39,320 nucleotides of DNA, from assembly GCA_009923495.1 (NCBI GenBank), contig RFTJ01000005.1:1-39320 (forward strand), given 5' to 3'. The position numbers and the translations under genes were made by a program. The DNA comes from Actinomycetota bacterium. Its GTDB lineage: Bacteria > Actinomycetota > Actinomycetes > S36-B12 > UBA5976. Numbering within the stretch: position 1 is the stretch's first letter; each line of letters begins with the position of its first letter. The notes beneath the pieces were generated by a model. That model was not told the DNA's origin and did no database searches. It saw nothing but the letters and a program-made list of their open reading frames with translations. Positions 18,310-27,800 of the stretch are shown piece by piece.

Positions 18310-20088
18310 TCACCACTTAACAGCAATGGTTGGCCGCTTTTGACTTGATGGCGGAACTTTGCGATGAGCTAATGAATACATCATCACCTCACGGAAAACT
18401 GGACCTGACAACAAACTACCGAAATGCAATCCGCCGGGAGTGTGAATCATGACTGCCACCACTAGCGCTGGATTTTCCGCCGGGGCCATACCGACAAACG
18501 AGGCTGTATAACCGCTGTAACCGGGTCCATCAACGCGAGACCGGTTTGCAGTTCCAGTCTTACCAGCAACCCGATATCCAGGAATTTGGGCCGCCGGCGC
18601 CGTGCCTTCTGCAGAGACAACACTTTCCATCATCTCCCGAACCGTCTTGGCGGTCTTAGCGCTAATTACTCGCGTAGCAGTGGGTGGATCAGCTGGCGTA
18701 AACACTCCTTCATTGCTAGTTGTTCCAGCGATTATTTGAGGTTGCATCCGAATTCCATTGTTGGCGATGGTCGAGTAAATAGCGGCTACCTGTAATGCCG
18801 TGACCGATAGGCCTTGGCCAAAAGCAAGTGTTGGAAACGTGGTATCTGACCACTGATTTGGGTTTTTTGGGTCAGGTAAGAGTCCGGCCTGTTCGCCGTA
18901 AATTTTCGACCCAGTTGTCTGGCCGATTCCGAATTTGCGAAGGTAACTGACTAGCTTGTCTTGACCAATTTTATCAGCAGCCATAATCGAGCCGATGTTG
19001 CTTGACTGAGCTAAAACCCCGTTGAGTGTTAACCGTAGCGTTCCGTGTGGATCATGGTCGGTGAAATTTGTCCCGCCTTTTCGAATCCTTGGCGGAATAA
19101 TCATCTTGCTAGTTGGTTTGAGTGCACGCTCTTCCAGCACTGCTGCCATAGTCATAACCTTGCTAGTCGAACCAGGCTCAAAGGTGTCTTGAACGGCGCT
19201 ATTCCTAGTTTGAGAAGTCCGATACTGACTTGGATGATTCGGATTGAATGTGGGATAAGTAGCCATAGCTAAAATTTGGAAAGTCTTTGGGTCCATAACA
19301 ATGACATCGCCACCGATTGCTTTCTCGGCTCGAACCTGTCGGGCAAGAGCGCCTTCGGCAACCGCCTGAATTGAATGATCAATTGTTAATTGAAGTGAGC
19401 CGCCATCAACAGCCTCGATACCTGAGTTTGGACCAGTAGGAATCTGTGCACCATTGACCATTTCAACAGTTTGCTTGCCATCGGTTCCCGCCAAAATTGA
19501 GTCATAGGTTTGCTCTAGCCCGACCAATCCATGTCCATCAAATCCGGTAAATCCGAGTAAATTGGCGGCCAGGCTCCCCTCTGGATAAATCCGCAAGGAA
19601 CTCGGTTCACTTAAGATTCCTCGCAGATTTAACTTGTCAATTTTGTCCCACAACTCTGGCGTGACATTCCTGGCTACATAATTGAACCGCAATTTCCCGG
19701 TTAACTTTTTTTGGATTACTCGAACCGGCATTTTCAGATAAGGCGCTAATGCTTCAGCAGTCTTTCTAGCATCCAAAATCAAGGTTTGGTCTACCGTGAC
19801 ATTGCGTGCCTTTATCGTCATAGCGATTGGGCTGCCGTTTAGGTCGGTGATGGAGCCGCGAATAGCCGGCACTACGTAAGTTTGGAGGCGTGAATTTTCG
19901 GACTGCTTCGCTAATTCCGAAGAGCGAATAACCTGCAGATCAATAAGTCGGAGTAGGCAAAGCAGAATAAAAAAAATTATTAAAGCAGTAAATACTCTGA
20001 TTCGCTTGCCTGGATTACCAAGGTGCACCACAGCGGGAGCAGTTGCTACCGGGCCATAAGGCGCTGGCGGAACTCCCTGGTTAGCCAT
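18310..20088 (-). CDS. ftsI: Septal penicillin-binding protein FtsI (PBP3, class B)
   Basis: FtsI is the monofunctional transpeptidase that crosslinks septal peptidoglycan with FtsW. The 592-residue product has a short cytoplasmic segment, one transmembrane helix at about 31-52 and the PBP dimerisation domain with RGSITDLNGSPIA. In the transpeptidase domain the catalytic motifs are S307-T-S-K310 in FEPGSTSK, S362-S-N364, and K510-T-G-T in VAGKTGTAN. This is a complete active site. The gene follows ftsL by one base and ends within the sequence where murE begins. Confidence 0.97.
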   Translation of the reverse strand: MANQGVPPAPYGPVATAPAVVHLGNPGKRIRVFTALIIFFILLCLLRLIDLQVIRSSELAKQSENSRLQTYVVPAIRGSITDLNGSPIAMTIKARNVTVDQTLILDARKTAEALAPYLKMPVRVIQKKLTGKLRFNYVARNVTPELWDKIDKLNLRGILSEPSSLRIYPEGSLAANLLGFTGFDGHGLVGLEQTYDSILAGTDGKQTVEMVNGAQIPTGPNSGIEAVDGGSLQLTIDHSIQAVAEGALARQVRAEKAIGGDVIVMDPKTFQILAMATYPTFNPNHPSQYRTSQTRNSAVQDTFEPGSTSKVMTMAAVLEERALKPTSKMIIPPRIRKGGTNFTDHDPHGTLRLTLNGVLAQSSNIGSIMAADKIGQDKLVSYLRKFGIGQTTGSKIYGEQAGLLPDPKNPNQWSDTTFPTLAFGQGLSVTALQVAAIYSTIANNGIRMQPQIIAGTTSNEGVFTPADPPTATRVISAKTAKTVREMMESVVSAEGTAPAAQIPGYRVAGKTGTANRSRVDGPGYSGYTASFVGMAPAENPALVVAVMIHTPGGLHFGSLLSGPVFREVMMYSLAHRKVPPSSQKRPTIAVKW

Positions 20089-20089
20089 T

Positions 20090-20551
20090 TCACTTCCCCG
20101 CTTCCGCAGGCTGCGGAACTCCTAGAATCTTGTGATCTGAAAGACGCAAGAATGCTGGTGTTGCTGCTGGAACCATGCCCATTTTCTGAGCAACTATTAA
20201 CAATTGGCCGGGTGACTCTTTGAGGGCAACTTGCCGTTGCAACTGCTGTTCCTGCGCTGTTAGCTGCGCAACCTGTCGTTGGAGTTGGCGTTTCTCAAAT
20301 GAGGCCTTCGCGGTGAAGGTATTTACAAGTAACAATCCAAGAAGTCCAAGACTCACCAGGCCAAGGACAATAAAACTAAATACCTTAGTGTTAGCGCGAC
20401 CTTCAGGTACTGCATCATGTATTACTTCAAGCGTAGGGCTGATTACCTGCTTGAACTGTTTAACTGTTCGTTTGTGCTGAGATTTCTTTGCTACTGGCTG
20501 CGGTTTCACTGGCCGAGTGATTTGTGGTGCTCTTGCCGGCATCGCGCTCAT
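20090..20551 (-). CDS. ftsL: FtsL-like divisome protein
   Basis: FtsL is a small bitopic protein that forms the FtsQ-FtsL-FtsB complex and activates FtsWI. The 153-residue product has a basic Pro/Lys-rich cytoplasmic region to about 55, one transmembrane helix at about 57-79 and a Gln/Leu/Arg-rich coiled coil at about 85-112. It ends with the [11 protein letters not shown] segment seen in actinobacterial FtsL. Sequence is poorly conserved in this family. Topology plus the slot between rsmH and ftsI make the call. The ATG overlaps the rsmH stop, and GGAG lies inside the rsmH end. Confidence 0.88.
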   Translation of the reverse strand: MSAMPARAPQITRPVKPQPVAKKSQHKRTVKQFKQVISPTLEVIHDAVPEGRANTKVFSFIVLGLVSLGLLGLLLVNTFTAKASFEKRQLQRQVAQLTAQEQQLQRQVALKESPGQLLIVAQKMGMVPAATPAFLRLSDHKILGVPQPAEAGK

Positions 20552-21501
20552 GCGGCCACTCCTATTCGCATAGCCGCACGGAGTCGAACTGACGCCGCAC
20601 GGGAGTTCCGAGATACTTCCTCGTCTGATGCAGTTTCGGCTCCGCGGGTAAGCAACTCAAGCCAGGGCTGATCTTCTGAAGTAGAAAAAGGTAAGTCAAT
20701 CGGCGTCTTTGATGTTGCACCTTCTCGAAGTGCCAACTTAACGATGCGATCTTCTAGTGACTGATAGGACATAACCACGATGCGACCCTTGAGCGCTAAA
20801 CAATTAAGCGCTGCTGGAATTGCGCGTTCCAGAACCGCTAGTTCATCATTCACTTCGATTCGCAGCGCCTGAAAAGTTCGTTTAGCAGGATTGCCTCCTG
20901 TGCGGCGAGTGGCCGCTGGAATTGCATCGCGCACAACTGCAACCAGTCGAACGCTGTCAGCAAAAGGCTGGACTTCACGTTCCCGAATTATGGCACTAGC
21001 GATTCGTCCAGCAAATCGCTCTTCACCGTAAGTTCGTAATATCCGAGCTAGGTCGGCGTGCGAGTAATTGTTCACCACATCTGCCGCTGTTTGGCCAGTT
21101 GAACTATCCATTCGCATATCAAGTGGTGCATTTTTCGAATAGGCAAAGCCACGCTCCGCGTTATCTAGTTGCATTGAGGACACGCCAAGATCAAAGAGGA
21201 TTCCATGGACTGCCTCAATTTCTAATTCAGCAAGGACTTTTTCAATCTGGTCGTATACGGCGTGCACCAAAGTAACGCGACCTTCAAATTCGCTCAACCT
21301 CTCGCGACTGATTGCCAAAGCAGACTCGTCGCGATCAAGGCCAATAATTTTCACGTCTTTGAAGGTTTTTAGAACTGCCAGGCTATGCCCGCCCAGACCA
21401 ACCGTTGCATCTACGAAAACTGCGTCTTGGCTTTGCAATGCAGGGGCAAGCAACTCAAGGCAGCGTTCCTGTTTTACTGGCACATGTTCGAATTTCAACA
21501 C
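20548..21501 (-). CDS. rsmH: 16S rRNA (cytosine1402-N4)-methyltransferase RsmH (MraW)
   Basis: RsmH methylates N4 of C1402 in the ribosomal P site using SAM. The 317-residue product starts [15 protein letters not shown], has the SAM loop [11 protein letters not shown] at 30-40, [39 protein letters not shown] and the [20 protein letters not shown] block, all diagnostic. The start is a GTG at 21501 with only a weak GGTGG upstream. A structured 118-bp gap separates it from mraZ and may control its translation. It overlaps ftsL by ATGA. Confidence 0.97.
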   Translation of the reverse strand: MLKFEHVPVKQERCLELLAPALQSQDAVFVDATVGLGGHSLAVLKTFKDVKIIGLDRDESALAISRERLSEFEGRVTLVHAVYDQIEKVLAELEIEAVHGILFDLGVSSMQLDNAERGFAYSKNAPLDMRMDSSTGQTAADVVNNYSHADLARILRTYGEERFAGRIASAIIREREVQPFADSVRLVAVVRDAIPAATRRTGGNPAKRTFQALRIEVNDELAVLERAIPAALNCLALKGRIVVMSYQSLEDRIVKLALREGATSKTPIDLPFSTSEDQPWLELLTRGAETASDEEVSRNSRAASVRLRAAMRIGVAA

Positions 21502-21536
21502 TTGCCACCACTTAACTGGAAAGCCACCTCTAGTCC

Positions 21537-21600
21537 TCGGCCATTGCTGAGCCTGGCACCGGGGAAGGTGTGACAGGAGTCAAACAATGGCCGAAGGCCA
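21537..21600 (-). ncRNA. Structured RNA between mraZ and rsmH (candidate mraW RNA motif)
   Basis: On the minus strand a 10-bp perfect stem pairs TCGGCCATTG (complement of 21585-21594) with CAATGGCCGA (complement of 21537-21546). Inside it CACC/GGTG and CTG/CAG form a second stem around a 6-base loop. A competing hairpin, TGGCC-TTC-GGCCA (21600-21588), uses the same 5' arm, so two states are possible. From memory, an actinobacterial cis-regulatory 'mraW motif' has been described upstream of mraW (rsmH). Position and the stem with internal loops fit, but I could not compare it with a covariance model. Confidence 0.5.
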
Positions 21601-21619
21601 CAGATGGTTTCCGAAAAAA

Positions 21620-22045
21620 TCATGGTCGGACAATCTCCTCATCAAGAGATGCAAAGCCCGGTTCTTGGACAGCTAGGTACTGACTCCACGCGACTGAATC
21701 CCAAATTTCAATACGGGTATCCGCACCGATTACTACTAGTTCGCGATCTAATCCCGCCCATTGGCGCAGTTGTGCGGGAATAGTAACTCGGCCCTGCTTG
21801 TCAGCAACATCATCAAAGGCCGATGAAAAGAAGACGCGAGTAAATGCGCGAACCTTTTCGTTATTTTGTGAGCGGGCACGTAATGATTCGGCATATTCAG
21901 CAAATTGCTCTTGGGCCCAAATAACCAAGCATCGTTCTTGGCCTTTGGTCATCACCAGGCCAGCTGTTAGTGATTCGCGGAATTTGGCCGGAAGAATCAG
22001 GCGGCCCTTTTCATCTAATTTCGGGGTATGTGTGCCTAAAAACAA
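21620..22045 (-). CDS. mraZ: Transcriptional regulator MraZ
   Basis: MraZ is a ring-forming DNA-binding protein of the SpoVT-AbrB fold that represses its own dcw operon. The product (141 residues) holds two copies of the family motif: THTPKLDEKGRLILPAKFR near the start and DVADKQGRVTIPAQLRQ in the second half. I take the TTG at 22045, giving MFLGTHTPK, the usual MraZ start, with AGGTG five bases upstream. A GTG at 22090 would add 15 residues but lies only about five bases after the predicted transcription start. Its target boxes are visible directly upstream. Confidence 0.94.
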   Translation of the reverse strand: MFLGTHTPKLDEKGRLILPAKFRESLTAGLVMTKGQERCLVIWAQEQFAEYAESLRARSQNNEKVRAFTRVFFSSAFDDVADKQGRVTIPAQLRQWAGLDRELVVIGADTRIEIWDSVAWSQYLAVQEPGFASLDEEIVRP

Positions 22046-22097
22046 GGTGACACCTACTTCCCCGACAATGGCGACCCTTCCCCAGGTCACCGTGTTG

Positions 22098-22123
22098 TCC
22101 CAGAATACTCCACTTCACTCCAC
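22098..22123 (-). promoter_or_regulatory. MraZ operator (three boxes with 10-bp period)
   Basis: On the minus strand GTGGAG (22123-22118), GTGGAG (22113-22108) and CTGGGA (22103-22098) are spaced exactly 10 bp apart. Known MraZ sites are TGGRN-type repeats with about 5-bp spacers in front of mraZ. The boxes fill the promoter spacer and the -10 region, so bound MraZ would block polymerase: classic autorepression. Confidence 0.85.
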
Positions 22124-22129
22124 TGTCAA
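22102..22129 (-). promoter_or_regulatory. Promoter of the mraZ/dcw operon
   Basis: A perfect TTGACA (22129-22124), a 16-base spacer and TATTCT (22107-22102) on the minus strand. The start would fall near 22095, giving a leader of about 50 bases to the mraZ TTG. It overlaps the MraZ boxes. Confidence 0.8.
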
Positions 22130-22193
22130 GCACTTTTTTGCCACAATTTTCCCTTGTGTCGCAGATATGTCCATAAAAAGCAGTTAATTATTG

Positions 22194-22209
22194 GTGGAGC
22201 ATAATGGAG
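22194..22209 (+). promoter_or_regulatory. Second pair of MraZ-box-like repeats
   Basis: GTGGAG (22194-22199) and ATGGAG (22204-22209) sit 10 bp apart on the plus strand, about 70 bp upstream of the dcw promoter and facing the other way. They match the MraZ half-site spacing. No gene or convincing promoter starts here on the plus strand. The rest of 22130-22293 shows nothing else. Confidence 0.3.
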
Positions 22210-22293
22210 TAATTTTTCGCAGATTGGCTAATAATGCCCAGAATTTACCGCGGACCAAGATTTGAACTAAAAACTGTAAGGTTTAGCCGGCGC

Positions 22294-23094
22294 TTAAGGG
22301 CGAGAAACAAGTCCTGCTGGCGACCCACAAATGATGTTTCGGTCTAGCCAACCAGACTCATACCTGGCAACAAACTGCACGATGGCAGGTTTGCGACCGC
22401 CAAAGTTAGCGCGGGAACATGCTGCCTTAGCAGCAGCAACTCCAGCTGAGATCTGTTGGTACTTGCCTAGTCCGAGCCAGGTTGGAATAGTGACTGGCGC
22501 TGACAATGTGATGTTAAACCAGTGCACGGGCACCGAATAAATGCCAACAGGATGGCCGCCTGTTGAGAGCACTCGAAGCACTTCATTGATGAGCGCAACT
22601 GCACGATTCGGACTAGTCCAGTCATTATCTATTTCAATGTCTAGCCAAATTGGTACATCTTGAGCTATCTGCAAATCGGCTAACCGATCAAGTGTGTCGC
22701 GACCAATTTGAGTTCCTCGCTTAACCGGCGACCCTTTTCCGGGATCAGAAACATTGATGTATATGGCACGAGCACTGTGCGAATTCGCCCAGGTCCATTG
22801 TCGTGCAAAACATGGATTAGCAGTGAAAGGCCGACCGTTATTGAGCCCAATAATCACAAAGCCAACAGACCTCTGAGAAAGTTTTTGATGACACTGCGGG
22901 AATGAAACGTCATAACCACTGTTGTCGATGGATCCAGAAAACTTTGGCAGTTGATAGCTTTCAATGCCAATGCTTGGAGTTGTTATTCCTAAGTTTGTAT
23001 TTGAGGCCAGCCAAGTCTGTATACCTAAATATGCAAGGAGTGAAAATCCGGCCAGAGCCAAAACCGTGACAGCGCAACTAAAGAATCGGCGCAA
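22294..23094 (-). CDS. Membrane-anchored glycoside hydrolase-like TIM-barrel protein
   Basis: The 266-residue product has one N-terminal hydrophobic segment (about 6-27, signal anchor or uncleaved signal) and then an extracytoplasmic domain. The domain resembles actinobacterial glycoside hydrolase family 25/DUF1906-like TIM barrels: it opens with GYDVSFPQC, has FVIIGLNNGRPF and NPCFARQWTWA, a YINVSDPG strand, IWLDIEIDNDW with acidic residues where a catalytic pair could lie, and VGIYSVPVHW. Four or more cysteines may form disulphides. Murein or glycan hydrolysis is inference from fold and from its place just upstream of the wall cluster. The start is a TTG at 23094 with no strong ribosome site, 17 bp after the DUF3040 gene, so it is probably co-transcribed with it. 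Confidence 0.75.
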   Translation of the reverse strand: MRRFFSCAVTVLALAGFSLLAYLGIQTWLASNTNLGITTPSIGIESYQLPKFSGSIDNSGYDVSFPQCHQKLSQRSVGFVIIGLNNGRPFTANPCFARQWTWANSHSARAIYINVSDPGKGSPVKRGTQIGRDTLDRLADLQIAQDVPIWLDIEIDNDWTSPNRAVALINEVLRVLSTGGHPVGIYSVPVHWFNITLSAPVTIPTWLGLGKYQQISAGVAAAKAACSRANFGGRKPAIVQFVARYESGWLDRNIICGSPAGLVSRP

Positions 23095-23111
23095 GATGTA
23101 CTCTGATCAGA

Positions 23112-23477
23112 CTAGTTTTCAGAGCGGTTATCCCAGCGCTCTTCCAGACCCTGCATGAATGATTTTTTAGGTTTTTTTGACTTGGTTGCTGGCTTTTCTT
23201 TCTTTCCTAGTCCGCTTACTAGGGCACTTACCGAAAAGACAATAACGACAAATCCGAATACGCCTAGAACTGGAAGTGAGATTGTCACGGCAGTCAGTAA
23301 AGCTACGACACCCACCAAGATGCCAGTAATAATGACACCCGGATGTAACGCCGATTGCGACTTCTTGCCGACTTGCTTGATGGTGTCGCGAAACGTCGAA
23401 GCAAATCTCGGGTCTTCGGTCAGAATTGCCCGCTCCATCTGATCTAGCAGTCGTTGTTCATGCTCAGATAGTGGCAT
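23112..23477 (-). CDS. DUF3040 family membrane protein
   Basis: A 121-residue protein with the DUF3040 signature MPLSEHEQRLLDQMERAI at the N-terminus, two adjacent hydrophobic helices at about 45-85 and a basic tail (KKEKPATKSKKPKK). DUF3040 proteins are common in Actinobacteria, often upstream of mraZ, and have no known function. I chose the ATG at 23477, nine bases after an AGGAG. The TTG three codons earlier abuts that AGGAG. Confidence 0.9.
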   Translation of the reverse strand: MPLSEHEQRLLDQMERAILTEDPRFASTFRDTIKQVGKKSQSALHPGVIITGILVGVVALLTAVTISLPVLGVFGFVVIVFSVSALVSGLGKKEKPATKSKKPKKSFMQGLEERWDNRSEN

Positions 23478-23577
23478 ATCCTTCAACTCCTTAATTTCTA
23501 GTCAGATTCCCTATCTCTAGGATACGACCAATTTCTGACTTTTTGCACCCCAAAAAATTTGGTTGCAGGGGTTTCGC

Positions 23578-24825
23578 TCATTCACCAGCATCGCCTATGA
23601 AATCTGGACTATCTACATAATTTGGCGAAATCAGCCGCGCTTGGCGCAACTTATTCTGGCCAAATTTACCCGCGACTTTATCTAAGACACTTTCGGCTTC
23701 CCGCCAGCCCGCTGCTCGATCGCCTAGTTGCAACTGCGTGGAGATGTCAGAATCTGGGACTAAGTTTTCGGCCCTAACACCAACAAGGCGGATGCGGATT
23801 CGCTGCAAATTCATACTAGTGATTAGGCTCTGGGTCACTTGAAAAATCTCATGGGCCAAATTTGTTGGATTGGCCAATGTTTTACTGCGAGTTACCGTTT
23901 TAAAGTCTGAGAATCTGACCTTAATTGAAATCGTTCGAGCAGCATTATTCGAGTGACGAAGTTTGCGCGCAACAGTATCGCTTAGTGCCATGAAATGATT
24001 TGCTAACTCGGCAAGGTCATCGGTATCGCTATCAAAAGTGCGCTCTGCCCCAATACTTCGCTCGGTATGCTCTGGAGTTACGTTTCGCAAATCGCGCCCC
24101 CAAGACAGTTCGTGTAACTGCGTTGCGTGTGCCTGGCCGATTACTCGGGCCAAAGTTTTTACTGGTGTGTTTGCTATATCAGCCACGGTAGTCAACCCAA
24201 GTCGCCCAAGTTGTTCGGCAGTTTTTGCTCCAACTCCCCACATGGCAGTTATCGGCAACGCATGTAAAAACTCAATAACTTGATCTGGGGTAATCACGTA
24301 AATGCCATCGGGTTTTGCTTTGTTCGTGGCTAGCTTTGCAACGAACATCGTGGGCGCGATCCCTACTGAACAGGTAATTTGTTCTTGATTCCATACTTGT
24401 TTGCGAATTTCACGAGCAATATGCAAGGGACTACCAATTAACTTTGTTGCGCCACTTACATCTAAAAAAGCCTCATCGATTGATAGTGGCTGAACTAATG
24501 GAGTCATCTGATGAAAGATTTCCATCACACGCTTTGACACCTTTGCATACTTGCTCATGTCAGGCGCGATTACTACTGCATCCGGTGCAAGGCGAAGCGC
24601 TCTAGACATCGGCATGGCACTGTGTACTCCGCGAGCTCGGGCTGGGTAAGTGGCAGAAAGTACAACGCCACGTCCACCTTCATGGCCAATAATTACCTGC
24701 TTGCCAGCAAGTTCAGGTCGGCTACTGACTTCAACCGATGCAAAAAAAGCATCCATGTCGATGTGCAGAATATGACAGGGCGCATCTTTCAGATTTAGCT
24801 CGGCAGTGCTGTTCTGGTTAGACAT
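23578..24825 (-). CDS. dinB: DNA polymerase IV (Y-family translesion polymerase)
   Basis: DinB copies past damaged bases with low fidelity. The 415-residue product has catalytic D23 in HIDMDAFFASVE (second F, residue 28, is the likely steric gate), D117-E118 in SIDEAFLD, the SVGIAPTMFVAKLATNKAKPDG palm block in parts, the GVGAKTAEQLGRLG helix-hairpin-helix, and a little-finger domain. A QLQLGD segment near the C-terminus resembles a sliding-clamp binding motif. Its ATG overlaps the dnaE stop (TAATG), so both polymerases are made together. It is the last gene of the LexA-controlled operon. Confidence 0.95.
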   Translation of the reverse strand: MSNQNSTAELNLKDAPCHILHIDMDAFFASVEVSSRPELAGKQVIIGHEGGRGVVLSATYPARARGVHSAMPMSRALRLAPDAVVIAPDMSKYAKVSKRVMEIFHQMTPLVQPLSIDEAFLDVSGATKLIGSPLHIAREIRKQVWNQEQITCSVGIAPTMFVAKLATNKAKPDGIYVITPDQVIEFLHALPITAMWGVGAKTAEQLGRLGLTTVADIANTPVKTLARVIGQAHATQLHELSWGRDLRNVTPEHTERSIGAERTFDSDTDDLAELANHFMALSDTVARKLRHSNNAARTISIKVRFSDFKTVTRSKTLANPTNLAHEIFQVTQSLITSMNLQRIRIRLVGVRAENLVPDSDISTQLQLGDRAAGWREAESVLDKVAGKFGQNKLRQARLISPNYVDSPDFIGDAGE

Positions 24826-27800
24826 TAGCCGCCGACCCCCGCAGATTGCCGACTAATGGCTTGAGTGTTTCCAACTGGAATAACGTCGCTAAATAAAGAT
24901 TGCTTAAATCCACTGGCATGCTCCCAAACCTGACTAGTCGGAGGCGTTTCAGTTCCATCGTAGGGCTGCTGGTTCAATAATTCGTGCACTGCCGATACCC
25001 CGCCACTACGCCAATGCTCGTACACAGTAGCTAGTTCCCAGCAACCGACTGCTTGTACTGAAATTCCCCTAGGCCCAGTTCGCCTAGTTTTTCCCTTAAT
25101 TAAAACCAGCCATGAGTGGAAAAGTGTTGTGGCGTAATGTTCTTGTGCTTCATCAAAAAATGCAACGTCAATCGGGCCAGTTGAATCATCTAGTGTGACA
25201 AAAACTACTCGCTTACCTGATCGAATTGGTGGAGTCTGAGTGGATACTTTCACTCCAGCAACAAGCACTTGAGATTGCGATCTAACTTTTAATAAATGAC
25301 TTGCTGGAATTACTCCTAAGTCCCTAAGCATCGGGATATAGAAACTGACAACATGTGCTGAAACATCAATCCCTAAAATTTCAACTTCATTTTTTACCTG
25401 ATCTGCTAGCGACATTGGCTTTAAGCCAGTTCTCTCTGGCTGCCAAACTTCTTCATCCGAGAACGCTAGTTGTAATCCAACTCTTTTTGAAGAATCTGTG
25501 CCAGTCAGGTCTAGTGCATGGAAAAGTAAATCGTTTCTCGCCGCTTGCCCAATGTGCAATCTATCGAATCCGCCAGCCAGGATTAATCTTTGGACTATTG
25601 GCTGAGATGCCCCAGAGCGATAAACGAAATCGTAAAGAGATTTGTATGGCTGGCCAGCAACAATACTTACTACCTCGGCTTCGCTGATCCCCTTTACTTC
25701 ACTAAGTGCAATCCGCACGCCATACTTAATGACTTCATTTTGCTCAATCACTTCGACAACATAGCTGGACTTTGAGGCGTTGACATCCAACCCAAGAATC
25801 TCAATGCCACAGCCACGAGCATCATCGACAATCAACCGCTTTGGATACATGCCGGGATCATGGGTCAGCACTCCAGCAAAGAAAGCTGCTGGGTAATGCG
25901 TCTTTAGCCAAGCAGACTGATAAGTGGGCAATGCAAAAGCAGCACCGTGTGCTTTACAAAACCCAAATGATGCAAAGGCGCGTAGAACTTCCCAAACATC
26001 TTCAGTTACCTGCAATGAATAATTGCGGCTACGCAATTTTGCGTAAAACCATTCACGTATTTCATCTAATTTTCCGTGATCGCCCATATTGCGGCGTACC
26101 AAATCTGCATACTCAAGTGAACAGCCAGTCATCTTCGCGACTATTCGCATTACCTGTTCGTGAAAAACCACTACGCCATATGTCTCTTGCAAAATTGGCT
26201 CTAGGTCGGGATGTAAATATCTGGCGGGCTCCCAGCCTTGGCGAGCTCGTAAAAATGGACCAATCATGTCGCTCTTAACTGGACCAGGGCGAAATAGTGA
26301 GATATCTACAATCAGGTCATGGAACTCTTTTGGCTCATATTTCCCAATTAGTTCGCGTTGTCCTGGTGATTCGATCTGAAAGCACCCTAAAGTCTTAGTG
26401 CTTTGAATCAGTGAAAAAGTTTGGGTATCAGTCAATGAAATCTCATCAAGATTTATTGACTCTAGATTTCCAGATTCAGTTCCTAATCGATCTATTTCAG
26501 AAACTGCATAACTTAATGCCGACTGCATCCGGACACCAAGGACATCTAGTTTGAGTAGCCCCATAACTTCAACATCATCTTTATCAAATGGTGTCATTGA
26601 ATAGCCTTGGGCACTTGCCTGAACTGGGGTACGGTCAAGTAGTGACGAGTCTGAAAGTACGATTCCACACGGATGCATTGCAATTTGCCTAGGCAATGAG
26701 TCAAGACCTTCAACTAAATCTAAAAACTGATCTAGGTAACCACGACTAGCCCGAGCTGCTAATCCAGTACGGCGTAATTCTGGAAGTTCGGCTAAGGCGC
26801 TTCGGACATACTTTGCTCTGATATGCGGAAAAGACTTTGCCATGTCGCCTATTTCACCAGCAGGCATACCTAGTGCTGCGCCAACATCTCGGATTGCATG
26901 ACGCACTCGATATGTCTCATACATCGCTACACAAGCAACTCGCTCGTCACCAAATTCAGAAAATATTGCATCATAAACTTCAAGACGCCGATGTGACTCG
27001 ACATCAATATCTACATCAGGCAGACCGGGTCGCAGAGTAGATATAAAACGCTCCATTAATAAGTTATGTTCAATTGGATCTACCCCGGCGATGCCAAGAA
27101 GGTGATTTACAAAGCTGCCAGCACCAGAACCTCGCGCAGCTACTCGAATGCCCATTTTGCGAATCATGTTTACCACTTTGGTAATAGTCAGGATGTAACC
27201 AGCTAGTCCCATTCGGGTTAACACCTCAAGTTCGGCTTCGGCACGATTGTGCGCTTCGTGGCGGCGATCAGGATTTCGACTTAAATACGAATCAAGGCCG
27301 ACAGCACACTGACTTCGTAATAGTTCAATTGCGGATAGGTCGATTCGTTCGGTAACCATTGATAACTCTGGGACATAAACAGCGCCTAGGCCTAGGTCAG
27401 CTTGTGGATCTAACACTGAATTTTCGGCTAAATCTTGGGTTTTGGTTAACAGCAATTTTGCAATATCTCGCGGATCACCAACCATGTTTGCTAGGCGATA
27501 CGCGACCTGGTGCATATGCATGGAATCAGCAAGGAAAGCTTGATCAGTACTACCCTGTCGATGCTTTTCACTTAATGGGACTTGCAACCTGGCAGCATCA
27601 AGTACATCGGCCAGCCGATTTTGACTCGGGACTAAATAGCGAACCATATTGGTTAAAACTGCTGGCGTTCGCTGACTAATTGCCCACTGCAACATACGAG
27701 CTGCAAATGCATCAGAGAGTTGCATGCCAGTTGGCTTAGCGCGATGTGTGACAATTTCAACGTGTGGCAACACATCATGAGCGCGCCACTCATTCAAATA

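Noticed and set aside
22046-22090. Longer mraZ start at the GTG 22090
   Set aside because: It would begin about five bases from the predicted transcription start, adds residues not typical of MraZ, and the TTG at 22045 gives the family-standard N-terminus with a ribosome site.
22194-22209. Plus-strand promoter around CATAAT at 22200-22205
   Set aside because: No -35-like hexamer at the right distance and no plus-strand gene follows.
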